Shown here piece by piece: positions 18,196 through 26,489 of a stretch of 64,000 bases of DNA (positions are counted from its first letter, which is position 1; every line of letters begins with the position of its first letter). A model generated the notes under the pieces. That model was not told the origin of the DNA. It saw only the letters and a program-made list of their open reading frames with translations, and did not search any database. A program made the position numbers and the translations under genes. The stretch spans positions 91,124-155,123 of the forward strand of contig JBPKMA010000009.1 of the NCBI GenBank assembly GCA_051293835.1, in the 5' to 3' direction. The stretch comes from DATLZU01 sp051293835. GTDB lineage: Bacteria > Nitrospirota > Nitrospiria > Nitrospirales > Nitrospiraceae.

Positions 18196-18326
18196 CGGGT
18201 CCTCCTCAAGCATCACGGATCACGTGGTGGAGGTAGGGCTGATCTGTACGGAAGGAAGCTCAAACAATGACAATATTGTAATGAACGGTCCTACGACTTG
18301 CAAGAAGCGGCTATTTTACCTCTTCC

Positions 18327-19080
18327 TTACGTGTGGGGCTCTCTGAATCCTTTTCTCAGCCGCTGGTGACCGACCCGATCCGGTGGGGTGCTACCTCCCT
18401 TGAGGCGGACAATAGTTCTCTCACGATCGATCGGCAAAGGCCGGCGAATTCTCTCGCCGCAAGACTCTGGTATCGGATGGTCGGATGGCCCAATCCACCC
18501 AATGCCGCAGTGTCGAGTCGATAAGGTCGATGGTGCGAAGGTGCCGTCTGCGAAAGTGAAGGCGCATGTAGGAGCGACCAACGCGAGCCGTTCGTCGAAC
18601 AACGGCGTTGTCGTCAAGCGATCGTCAACGACAGGAATCAGGCAAATCCCGAGATCCAGACGATTAGCCAGCAACGAGCCACAATGTCGGACGACGGTTG
18701 TGGCCTGCATCCGTAGGTGGATGCCGGGGAACCTGCGCGTGAAGTGAGCGGCGAGCAGGGGAATGAGATAGGAGTTGACAGTAGACAGCGAGCCAACGAC
18801 CAGTCGGCCTTTTCTCATGCTCCGCAACTCCTGGACCGACTGCGATGCCTGCTCCGCTTCCCTCATCACCCGTTCGGCGTGCTCGCGAAAGATTTCTCCG
18901 GCCCGTGTCAGCATGGCCCGGAGTCTGAGGCGGTCGAAGACCAGATTCCTAACTCCTCTTCCAGGGCGCGGATCTGAATCGAAAGGGAGGGCTGCGAGAC
19001 ATGCACGGTTTCGCGGCGCGTGAAAAGTTTTGGCGTCGGCGCCGGCTATGGAAAGGATGTCTGAATCAGGTAATAGTGGG
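18327..19080 (-). pseudogene. LysR-type transcriptional regulator, frameshifted
   Basis: The middle of this region translates to a clear LysR regulator: FDRLRLRAMLTRAGEIF, then a helical linker and the substrate domain (RKGRLVVGSLSTVNSYLIPLLA, DLGICLIPV). The recognition helix of the HTH, HVSQPSLSIQIRALEEELG, is present but in another frame (around 18945-19015), and no start codon joins it to the rest. The C-terminal 80 residues are also out of frame and lack the usual LysR pattern. At least two indels are needed, so the gene is inactive unless the assembly is wrong. It points away from the decayed haemoglobin next to it. Confidence 0.75.
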
Positions 19081-19108
19081 ATGTGCGGAGGGAACGGAGA
19101 GCTCCAGA

Positions 19109-19447
19109 GCGGCCAAGTCTCTTTATGACCGGCTCGGGGTAAGGAAGCCATTACGGCCATGGTGGATCAGTTCGTCGCGAACGTGGTGGCCGGCGCCCGG
19201 ATCAACGGACGGTTTGCCACGACCGGCCTTCCAAGGCGTAAGCGTCATCTCGTCGATCAAGTCTGTATGTCCGCTAGTGGGCCTTGTACCTATCAAGGCA
19301 GGACATGAAAATCACCAACGCCGACTTCGACGCGCTGGTGGGAGATCTGGTCAGCCCCTGAACAAATTCAACGTGCCGAAACGGAAGCAACAGGAGCTGT
19401 TGGCCCTGCTCGGGCCGATGAAGAAGGACATCGTCGAAGTGCCATAG
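19109..19447 (+). pseudogene. Group 1 truncated haemoglobin, frameshifted
   Basis: Pieces of a truncated haemoglobin are spread over three frames. Frame 1 holds SLYDRLG; the next holds KEAITAMVDQFVANVVAGARINGRF followed by a HLVDQVC segment and GPCTYQGR; the last holds ITNADFDALVGDLV and LNKFNVPKRKQQELLALLGPMKKDIVE. Order and spacing match the family from helix A to H. Several indels and a loss of about seven codons after YQGRDMK (where the proximal His region with HAGMG-like residues should be) break it. The family binds O2 or NO. Confidence 0.8.
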
Positions 19448-19811
19448 GAATCGCGGTTGGGGGCAGGGTCGGACGTCCTGCCCTGTTTCCGCAAGGTGAG
19501 CGGTCAACCAGCCGTATAGGGCGAAGCAGCGAGTCGGCCAGCAGCCGGAGGCGCTCGAAATAAGGGCTGACGTTAAAGATCCACCAGGCAGTGCCGAAAA
19601 ATGTTCGCCCACGGTTTATCCAGTGCTTCCGCGACATCCAGATTCTAGACGACGCAGCCACTGCTCACCGTCTCCAACGTCATGACGGCTCGCCCTCGTT
19701 TGGACTCGACAAACGAAGCCACCGGGCTGACCGGTGCTCTTCCCACCGGGCAGCGATTTCGTCATGCGTCATGGAGAGCTCGCGCACGTCTTGCCGGCCG
19801 ACACGGTTCTA
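19448..19811. other. Intergenic, no recognised gene
   Basis: This 364-base stretch has short open frames on both strands but none with a family signature or a convincing ribosome site. It borders the decayed haemoglobin and may be the remnant of further lost genes. Confidence 0.4.
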
Positions 19812-20201
19812 TCAACTTGTGTCTCCCAGCCAGCCCAATGCATTAAGCAGCAGAAGCGCCAACGCACAGAGACCCAAGCCCCAAAATCGATAGTCGATAT
19901 CTTCCCGACTGAGGCACCACTCCAAAATTCGGCGTCGCCAGGGTTCGGGGCCGGTCGCGAGAAACAGGCCTTTGGCGATCATGGCGATCCCGGTGATGAC
20001 CCAGAGCGGCTGATACCGCAGTTCTTTTGTCGAAACGATCAGCACGATTCCCAAACAGGTCGCCAGAGCTTCCCACCGCAGAACCGCAGGAGAAATGGCC
20101 AACACCTCCCGAACCCTCGTGATGACGTGGCGGGGAGCAAGCAACAGAGCGACACCATCTGCTGCCCAGACTCCAGCGATCGCTGCTAAGATGTATTTCA
20201 T
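19812..20201 (-). CDS. Hypothetical membrane protein, 129 aa
   Basis: No family recognised. A 129-residue protein with about four hydrophobic segments (residues 3-20, 42-60, 66-85 and 104-122). It could be an inner-membrane protein with both ends cytoplasmic. The start at 20201 is an ATG (complement). It lies between the decay zone and the glutamate dehydrogenase gene on the same strand, with a 72-base gap. Confidence 0.55.
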   Translation of the reverse strand: MKYILAAIAGVWAADGVALLLAPRHVITRVREVLAISPAVLRWEALATCLGIVLIVSTKELRYQPLWVITGIAMIAKGLFLATGPEPWRRRILEWCLSREDIDYRFWGLGLCALALLLLNALGWLGDTS

Positions 20202-20273
20202 TTGGGTGCCCTAGCGAGTGTGAGACGTGTCCGTTAAAGCCTTCCGCTTATCTCCCTCCCACGCCATGCTCCC

Positions 20274-21563
20274 CTATGGATAAAGTCCGCGTTGTAAATG
20301 CGCTTGGGCCACCTTGTCGATCCCGCTCATCAATGCTGCCATCCGCATGGAGGTCTTTTTCGCCAAAGCAAAGCTCAATGTGCGGTGAAACGCGTTTGTG
20401 ATGATCTCGTGTAGACGTTCCTGAATATCCTTGGCCTTCCAGAAGAACCGTTGAGCGTCCTGCACCCACTCGAAATAGGACACGATCACCCCTCCCGAGT
20501 TGGCCAGGATATCAGGAATAATAAAAACACCTTTGTCGATGAGAATGCGATCGGCCTCCAGCGTGGTGGGTCCGTTGGCCCCCTCCGCCAAAATGCGGCA
20601 GCGGAGGTTAGCTGCATTTTTTTCGGTGATTTGCTCGGAGAGCGCAGCCGGCACCAGCACCGTACAGTTCAACTGCAGAAGCTCTTCATTGGTGAGAAAG
20701 TCGCCCATCTTGGTGTCCCGAAGGGGTTGCCCGTTGATCCGATAGCGCCTGAGCAACTCCGGGATATCCAGCCCTTTTGCGTTGTAGATGCCGCCTGTCA
20801 CGTCGCTCACCGCAATGACCTTTGCTCCGGCCTCCTGCATGATCAACGCGGTGTTTGAACCGACATTACCGAATCCTTGGATGGCGACCGTCGCCTTCTC
20901 AATATCCATCTTCAAATGGCGAAGTGCCTCCATAGTCACGTATACGACGCCGCGACCGGTGGCTTCCTCGCGGCCTAGACTACCGCCGATCGAAAGCGGT
21001 TTCCCCGTCACGACGCCCGGCACGGCGTAACCGACCTGTTGGCTGTACGTGTCCATAATCCAGGCCATCACCTGGGCATCGGTCCCGACATCAGGGGCCG
21101 GCACGTCTTTGTCGGGACCGATCAACGGGAAAATTTCCGCAGCATAACGGCGGGTGAGCCTTTGTAATTCGGAACGGGATAGTTTTTTGGGAGCAACTTT
21201 GACACCCCCCTTCGCGCCACCGTAGGGAAGACCGGCCAAGGCGCATTTCCAGGTCATCCACATGGCCAACGCCGCCACTTCGCCGAGGTTCACGTCGGGG
21301 TGATAGCGAATCCCGCCCTTCGAGGGGCCGCGCGAGGAATCATGCTGCACGCGATAGCCAGTAAACACTTCTACGGATCCGTTATCCATGCGGACAGGAA
21401 TGCTGACGATCAAGGAGCGTTGTGGCAGCTTCAGCCGTTGCCGCAGGTTGGGGTCTAGGTTCAGGGCTTCGGCAGCCTGATCGAACTGGGCAACGGCTAA
21501 CCGGTAGGTCGGAGTATCCAGCTCATTCGTTGTTGGCCTTTTCACCTGTACCGTCTCATTCAC
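20274..21563 (-). CDS. gdhA: Glutamate dehydrogenase (Glu/Leu/Phe/Val dehydrogenase family)
   Basis: Reversibly interconverts glutamate and 2-oxoglutarate plus ammonium. The 429-residue protein is typical of the hexameric NAD(P)-dependent family. It has GYRVQHDSSRGPSKGGIRYHP, the catalytic lysine region LPYGGAKGGVKV, DVPAPDVGTDAQ, the Rossmann motif QGFGNVGSN and the C-terminal LANSGGVIVSYFEWVQ. Between its start and lipB is a short hairpin, AGCGCT-TTTC-AGCGCT (21582-21597). In an ammonia-rich lifestyle it could contribute to ammonium assimilation; that is inference. Confidence 0.94.
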   Translation of the reverse strand: MNETVQVKRPTTNELDTPTYRLAVAQFDQAAEALNLDPNLRQRLKLPQRSLIVSIPVRMDNGSVEVFTGYRVQHDSSRGPSKGGIRYHPDVNLGEVAALAMWMTWKCALAGLPYGGAKGGVKVAPKKLSRSELQRLTRRYAAEIFPLIGPDKDVPAPDVGTDAQVMAWIMDTYSQQVGYAVPGVVTGKPLSIGGSLGREEATGRGVVYVTMEALRHLKMDIEKATVAIQGFGNVGSNTALIMQEAGAKVIAVSDVTGGIYNAKGLDIPELLRRYRINGQPLRDTKMGDFLTNEELLQLNCTVLVPAALSEQITEKNAANLRCRILAEGANGPTTLEADRILIDKGVFIIPDILANSGGVIVSYFEWVQDAQRFFWKAKDIQERLHEIITNAFHRTLSFALAKKTSMRMAALMSGIDKVAQAHLQRGLYP

Positions 21564-21605
21564 CCAGAACCTCCCTTGCTAAGCGCTTTTCAGCGCTACT
21601 CGACC

Positions 21606-22331
21606 TCACTGCGATTCGATCAAGTCCGAGTCCCGCCGACTTGGCGATGCCCGCGCATCAATGCTGGTGAGGACTTGGTCCCATTCGATATCAAACACTT
21701 CGGCGAAGATAGCCGCAACCCGCTGCCTGACTTCGGCCAGGTCGACCGGACGCCCGAGCCACGCGGCCATCGAGGTGACGACGCATCCCTCGATGCCGCA
21801 GGGCACAATCCAGCCGAATGGAGTTGTATCAACTGTGACATTGAGTGAAAAGCCGTGCATGGTTACGCCTCGCATGATCCGTACACCTACGGATGCAATC
21901 TTTGCGGGCTGGTGGTCTCCGACCCAGACTCCGGGGAACGTTGCAATGCGCCGCCCTTGAATGCCCCATTCGGATAAGGTTCTCAAGATGACGTTCTCCA
22001 GAAGCCTGATATAGACTCTGGGTCCCGGGCAATAGCGATGTAACTGTAGGATGGGGTAGCCAACGAGTTGTCCAGGTCCATGATAGGTCACCGATCCGCC
22101 ACGCTCGACATGATACACGGAGCAACCGTGAGCGCGGAGGGCCATCTCATCGCCGCCCCAGTGTTCGGATTTGGTGCTGCGCCCAAGCGTGAAGACCGGC
22201 AAATGCTCCAGAAGGAGCAGCGTATCGGGCCGGAGGTCCTGCGCCCGTTCCTCGACGAACGTCTTCTGGAGTTCCCATGCCGTTTCGTAGGGGACCACGT
22301 CGTGTTGGATAAGGAGACCTGACCGTTTCAT
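21606..22331 (-). CDS. lipB: Octanoyltransferase LipB
   Basis: Transfers octanoate from acyl carrier protein to lipoyl domains such as GcvH and the E2 subunits. The 241-residue protein has the family signature RGGSVTYHGPGQLVGYPI, the catalytic lysine in AKIASVGV, HGFSLNV and the catalytic cysteine in PCGIEGCVVTSM. It precedes gdhA on the same strand. No lipA lies in the window. The presence of gcvT and gcvP elsewhere in the window fits a need for lipoylated GcvH. Confidence 0.95.
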   Translation of the reverse strand: MKRSGLLIQHDVVPYETAWELQKTFVEERAQDLRPDTLLLLEHLPVFTLGRSTKSEHWGGDEMALRAHGCSVYHVERGGSVTYHGPGQLVGYPILQLHRYCPGPRVYIRLLENVILRTLSEWGIQGRRIATFPGVWVGDHQPAKIASVGVRIMRGVTMHGFSLNVTVDTTPFGWIVPCGIEGCVVTSMAAWLGRPVDLAEVRQRVAAIFAEVFDIEWDQVLTSIDARASPSRRDSDLIESQ

Positions 22332-22397
22332 CGTCGTAGCCTATCGCGATCCCTAACCGTATGGATCGGCTCTACGGAAAGAAGGGGGGTAGCTCCG

Positions 22398-23444
22398 TCA
22401 CTGAGCCGCCTGTAAAAACGGCGCGCGCGGCAATGTGGCGACAAACGGACCGTTTTTCCCATGAACCGTCAGTTGAGCCGGTTCCCGTTCGCCGCGACGG
22501 AGGAAGACGTGCCAGAAATCGCCCATGTTGTAGATCTGATGATTGTCCACCGCGGTAATCACGTCGCCTGAACGGAGTCCGGCTTGGCCGCCAGCTTTGG
22601 ACGGATCAACCTGCACAGCCAGGATACCTCGGTCTACGTCCAGGTTAAAGCTGGCCACGATACTGGGTGTAATTGTGACGGGAATAAATCCAAGATCCGG
22701 ACGAAAGACAGAACCGCGGACCAGCATGGACTGAATATGCGGGTAAGCGGCTTCCATTGAAATCGCATAGCTAATGGCCTGTGCCGAAGGCGCAACCGCG
22801 ACATTGATCCCGACGACTTGGCCGGAAAGGTCAACCAAGGGGCCGCCGCTGTTACCCGGATTGATCGCTGCATCGGTTTGGATCAAGTCGTAGAGCGTCT
22901 CGCCGTTGGGTGCCAATACCGATCGGTCTAGGGCACTCACCACACCAACGGTGACCGATGATCCCCCTTTCAAGGCCAGGGGATTGCCTATCGCCACTAC
23001 CGTCTCGCCGATCTCCAGGGACAAAGATTGGCTTAACTGCGCCGGGACCAGATCCGTAGCGGCGATTTTAATCACCGCCAGATCCAGCAAAAAATCTCGC
23101 GCCACGACGCGGCCTGGCGTGAGTCGCCCGTTCGCTAACCCGACCACAAGACTTTTGACTCCTTCGACCAAATGGTTGTTGGTCAGGATATATCCGCTGG
23201 CATCGATGATAATGCCTGAACCCGAGCCGGAGGCAGTGGAATGTTGCGGGAGGTTCTGCGGGCCCCCACGAGTGAGAATCGTGACGACTGAAGGCCGCAC
23301 CTTTGCAACGACGGCCGGAACGGAAAGGGTTTTTTTCGCGGTCGGCTGGTCCCCTCCTTGCTGCGCCAGGCCTGGAACGGATGTCGCCGCGATGAGACCG
23401 ACACACCACGCCATGCACAGAAGAGTTGGAGCTCTCGCGACCAT
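22398..23444 (-). CDS. HtrA/DegP-type periplasmic serine protease
   Basis: A 348-residue S1C protease and chaperone of the periplasm. The start ATG 23444 gives an N-terminal signal peptide (TLLCMAWCVGLIAATSVPGLA). The trypsin-like domain has the catalytic His in ILTNNHLVEG, Asp in LDLAVIKI and Ser in INPGNSGGPL. One C-terminal PDZ domain (about residues 250-340) contains GLRSGDVITAVDNHQI. With one PDZ it resembles DegS or single-PDZ HtrA. It follows the sigma factor gene on the same strand. A second, decayed HtrA gene is at 61.1-62.1 kb. Confidence 0.92.
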   Translation of the reverse strand: MVARAPTLLCMAWCVGLIAATSVPGLAQQGGDQPTAKKTLSVPAVVAKVRPSVVTILTRGGPQNLPQHSTASGSGSGIIIDASGYILTNNHLVEGVKSLVVGLANGRLTPGRVVARDFLLDLAVIKIAATDLVPAQLSQSLSLEIGETVVAIGNPLALKGGSSVTVGVVSALDRSVLAPNGETLYDLIQTDAAINPGNSGGPLVDLSGQVVGINVAVAPSAQAISYAISMEAAYPHIQSMLVRGSVFRPDLGFIPVTITPSIVASFNLDVDRGILAVQVDPSKAGGQAGLRSGDVITAVDNHQIYNMGDFWHVFLRRGEREPAQLTVHGKNGPFVATLPRAPFLQAAQ

Positions 23445-23528
23445 CTTCAGCCTCGTCCGCGGAGGAAAGCCAATTTCTATTTTCTCATAACTCGCGCGAA
23501 GTCGAAAGCGGACCTGGCGTGAAACAAA

Positions 23529-23558
23529 GCAGGCGAGGCTTCTGCCTCGCCTGCTTTT
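23529..23558 (-). terminator. Intrinsic terminator after the sigma factor gene
   Basis: A perfect 11-bp stem (23529-23539 with 23544-23554) encloses the four-base loop at 23540-23543. On the minus strand the stem is followed by a T-rich run, so it ends the transcript of the sigma factor gene that stops at 23581. Adjacent T residues on the other side could allow some function on the plus strand. Confidence 0.85.
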
Positions 23559-23580
23559 CGGTCGTTTCCAATCGTGTCCG

Positions 23581-24852
23581 TTAGCGAATTGCCGCAAACA
23601 TTTGTTTGATCTCCGGCGTCTTGAGTTTCTTTAACGCCTTGGCCTCGATCTGCCGGATACGCTCGCGGGTGACAGAAAGACTCTGGCCAACCTGTTCCAA
23701 TGTCCGAGGTTCATCTTGACCAATCCCGAAGCGCAACCGGATGACGGTTTGTTCTCTAGGTGTCAGGATGCTGAGGATCCGGTCCAATTCGCGGGACAAC
23801 TCCGTCCGATGAACATGGGCATCAGGCGGCACCGCTTGCAGATCAGGCAACAGCTCGCCAAACTGGGTCTCGCCATCCCCTACCGGGGACTCCAGGGCGA
23901 TGGGTTCTTGGAACGCTTGGATCGTCTCGTGGAGTTTATCCGGACGCACACCAAGCGTCTGAGCCAGCTCTTCGATCCGAGGCGCACGGCCCAACTGCTG
24001 AACGAGCCGTCTTGACACCCGCAGGATGCGATTCGAGGCTTCGGTCTGGTGGACCGGAATCCGAATCGTGCGCGATTGGTCCGCTAGGGCTCTGGTGATC
24101 CCTTGCCTGATCCACCAGGTGGCATACGTGCTGAACTTGAACCCTTTCCGGTATTCATACCGTTCGGCCGCCTTCATGAGGCCGATGTTGCCCTCCTGCA
24201 CCAAATCCAGGAGGCTTAACCCGCGACCCGTATAATGCTTGGCCACGTCAACGACAAGGCGCAAGTTGCAGCGCACCAGTTCGTCTTTTGCACTTTCGAG
24301 CATGGTCCGCCCTTCGCGTATCTGCAGCCGGATGGCGTTCAAACGCTGCAGGCGCCCTGCCGCCCGTTTGCCTGGCCCCTTGCACTGCTCGCACAGGATC
24401 GCCAGGCTTGCCTCGGCCCGGTCAAGTGCGGTCGCGGAGAGACCGCTCAACCGACGCACGACCTGCAACGTGCGCGTCGCTTGCACGACCTTTTCCACCT
24501 TGCGCATGTGGGAAGCAACCTTCACGGCGGCACGGAGGGCCGCCCGAACAGCTCTGGTTCCCTGATCGATCCGTTTGGCAAGCGCAATCTCTTCTTCACG
24601 GGTCAGCAGCGGCCGCTCGCCGAATGAACGGAAGTACAGCGACTCCAACACCATCGGCCCTTCGAGAGGGGCGTTCGATTCGGCGTCCTCGAAAACTTCA
24701 GGAGCTTTCCCCGCGGCGCCTGTGTCCTGCTCAATCAGGTCCAACAGGTCGCTGGCTTCTGAATCGTCCGTTTCGAGCTCCAAATTCGAAGCCGCAGGAG
24801 CGGGCCGATCATCCTCGAAAACTATTTCATCTCGTTCGTCCTTCATAGGCAT
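23581..24852 (-). CDS. RpoD-family RNA polymerase sigma factor
   Basis: A 423-residue sigma-70 group protein. An acidic N-terminal tail (no clear region 1.1) precedes region 1.2 (LYFRSFGERPLLTREEEIALAKRI). A non-conserved spacer of about 100 residues follows, then regions 2.1-2.4 (NLRLVVDVAKHYTGRGLSL, FKFSTYATWWIRQGITRA), region 3 and region 4.2 (TLEQVGQSLSVTRERIRQIEAKAL). The full region 2.4 and 4.2 motifs show it can recognise both -10 and -35 elements. It could be the primary sigma or an RpoS-like alternative. HtrA lies downstream of its terminator. Confidence 0.9.
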   Translation of the reverse strand: MPMKDERDEIVFEDDRPAPAASNLELETDDSEASDLLDLIEQDTGAAGKAPEVFEDAESNAPLEGPMVLESLYFRSFGERPLLTREEEIALAKRIDQGTRAVRAALRAAVKVASHMRKVEKVVQATRTLQVVRRLSGLSATALDRAEASLAILCEQCKGPGKRAAGRLQRLNAIRLQIREGRTMLESAKDELVRCNLRLVVDVAKHYTGRGLSLLDLVQEGNIGLMKAAERYEYRKGFKFSTYATWWIRQGITRALADQSRTIRIPVHQTEASNRILRVSRRLVQQLGRAPRIEELAQTLGVRPDKLHETIQAFQEPIALESPVGDGETQFGELLPDLQAVPPDAHVHRTELSRELDRILSILTPREQTVIRLRFGIGQDEPRTLEQVGQSLSVTRERIRQIEAKALKKLKTPEIKQMFAAIR

Positions 24853-24945
24853 AGGTCACCTACGAATTCATATACTGCAAGGCGGATTGTGGAAAACTAG
24901 TGTCCACACGGAGTAATCATTGTCGTGCTCCCCTTTTGTCAAGTG

Positions 24946-25374
24946 TCAAGCCGCGACGAACTGCGTGCTGTGGCTGAGTGGTTGTTCGACCTGGCTCGGG
25001 GGCCGATACCCAAGCGTGGCATGCCCACGCGATCCACGCGAGGAGCGCCTGTGCCCATTCCAGCGGCCTGGGTCCAGTCGCGGGGCCAAAAGAGTGCTGC
25101 TGTGCGCGCCCGCATACGCCGTTCTGGAGCGGGAACTGGCGTTGTCCGGCTGCGTCCCACCGGCCAGCCACGGCGACGTCTGCGCCTGGAGGCCGACGGA
25201 GGGGCCAACGATCTTTTTCGGGTCCCAGGCCAACACGAGAACGACAGATACCCCGCCGCGGGGCTCACCCCTGAGCGGGGTCAGGTCAAGCCCCCCTGCG
25301 TCGGCCCCGTCGGCCAGGGCCTGCTCCGCGTTGGCGTCCGAGTCGCCTGTTGCCGGCAATGGCCCGGCTGCCAA
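24946..25374 (-). pseudogene. Remnant of an IS3/IS481-like transposase
   Basis: On the minus strand, short pieces match DDE-type transposases of the IS2/IS150 or IS481 groups. They are DPKKIVGPSVGLQAQ (around 25180-25230), where family members have DWYTKKIVG, and the C-terminal H-ATLGYRPPSQV (around 24990-25020). The aspartate-bearing TPL segment upstream and the ALDAAGQRQFP segment in another frame also fit. Several indels and a lost central part mean no active transposase. No clear terminal inverted repeats were seen by eye. Confidence 0.5.
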
Positions 25375-25492
25375 GCACCCCGAGCGCTCGCCTTAGCTGC
25401 AAGATGCACCTCTTGTTGACGCGCCAGCCCCGCCGGAAGCGAGCACGATGGGGTCTCTGTGTTCGGGCAGCCCTTGTCTGAGAGGGGAGCAG

Positions 25493-25629
25493 TATAATCC
25501 ATCCTTCGTGCGTTTTGTCTTTATATTTTTTTAGAGCATAGGAGGATGGAAAGGATTCTAAACGTCCCTTCCTTTCCCAGAGCCACCCTCCTCTTTTTGA
25601 AATTACGGAAGGAAGGGCGCACTGGATGG
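25493..25629 (+). ncRNA. Candidate structured RNA or stem-loop element, intergenic
   Basis: A TATAAT box at 25493-25498 is directly followed by a nested inverted repeat. CCATCC (25499-25504) pairs with GGATGG (25624-25629), GTGCG (25508-25512) with CGCAC (25618-25622), and CCCTTCC plus TTCC (25566-25577) with GGAAGGAAGGG (25607-25617). A start site near 25504 would fit the TATAAT box but no good -35 box is at normal spacing. The element is in the 860-base gap between the sigma factor gene and the slipin gene. It could be an RNA, a mobile-element end or chance; see findings. Confidence 0.25.
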
Positions 25630-25717
25630 GTGGGCCTAGCAAACAGGGAATCGGGATGGGGGAAACGAACGGCTGTTAAGCGATTAAATTTCTCAAGCCA
25701 TTGATTTTTTTAAAAAA

Positions 25718-26488
25718 TTACTTTTTTTCCAATTGTTTCATAAAGGGAGCCAAGATGTCAATAGGAATAGGGAAGATCGTGGTCGAGTTCTTCTCGGCAC
25801 CCACCTCAACCAGCGTTTGGAGATAACGGAGCTGGAGGGCTGCGGGGTTCTGGCTGATCACGTTGGCGGCCTCGGCCAACCGCTGGGCTGCCTGAAATTC
25901 GCCTTCGGCGTGGATCACCTTGGCGCGTCGCTCACGCTCGGCCTCGGCTTGGCGGGCGATTGCCCGTTGCATTTCCTGGGGCAAATCCACGTTCTTGACC
26001 TCGACGGCGGTGACCTTCACCCCCCATGGCTCGGTCTGCTGGTCAATGATCCTCTGGAGTTCTGCGTTGATCTCTTCTCGTTTGGCCAATAAGTCATCCA
26101 ACTGGCTTTGCCCGAGCACGCTGCGGAGCGTCGTTTGGGCCATCATGGAGGTGGCATACAGATAATCCTCCACCTCGACGATGGCCCGTTGAGGTTCCAC
26201 GACGCGAAAGTAGATCACCGCGTTCACTTTGACCGTGACGTTATCTCTGGTGATCACGTCTTGCGGAGGGACATCCATCGTCACGGTCCGGAGGCTTACG
26301 CGGACCAACTTATCGATGAAGGGAATAATGATGACAACTCCAGGACCATTGCCGCCCACGATCCCTCGCGCCAAGCGCCCCCAGCGAAAAATCACCGCCC
26401 GCTCGTACTCACGCAGGACATTGAAGCCCATCAATACCAGGATCACTACGAGCACCAACAGCGCGAATGGACTGAAGAGCAGGTTCAT
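25718..26488 (-). CDS. Slipin (stomatin/prohibitin-like SPFH protein)
   Basis: A 256-residue SPFH/band 7 protein of the inner membrane. An N-terminal hydrophobic anchor (LLVLVVILVLMGF) precedes the SPFH domain, with REYERAVIFRWGR, VRVSLRTVTMDVPPQ, VIYFRVVEP and the helical VKNVDLPQEMQRAIARQAEAERERRAK. It ends with IDILAPFMKQLEKK. Slipins act with NfeD proteins, whose gene lies immediately upstream with adjoining start and stop codons. The pair is thought to control membrane-protein quality or microdomains. An AT-rich stretch follows its stop. Confidence 0.94.
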   Translation of the reverse strand: MNLLFSPFALLVLVVILVLMGFNVLREYERAVIFRWGRLARGIVGGNGPGVVIIIPFIDKLVRVSLRTVTMDVPPQDVITRDNVTVKVNAVIYFRVVEPQRAIVEVEDYLYATSMMAQTTLRSVLGQSQLDDLLAKREEINAELQRIIDQQTEPWGVKVTAVEVKNVDLPQEMQRAIARQAEAERERRAKVIHAEGEFQAAQRLAEAANVISQNPAALQLRYLQTLVEVGAEKNSTTIFPIPIDILAPFMKQLEKK

Positions 26489-26489
26489 C

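Noticed and set aside
22446..23490. Plus-strand frames antisense to HtrA
   Set aside because: No motif and complete overlap with a protein showing all three catalytic residues.
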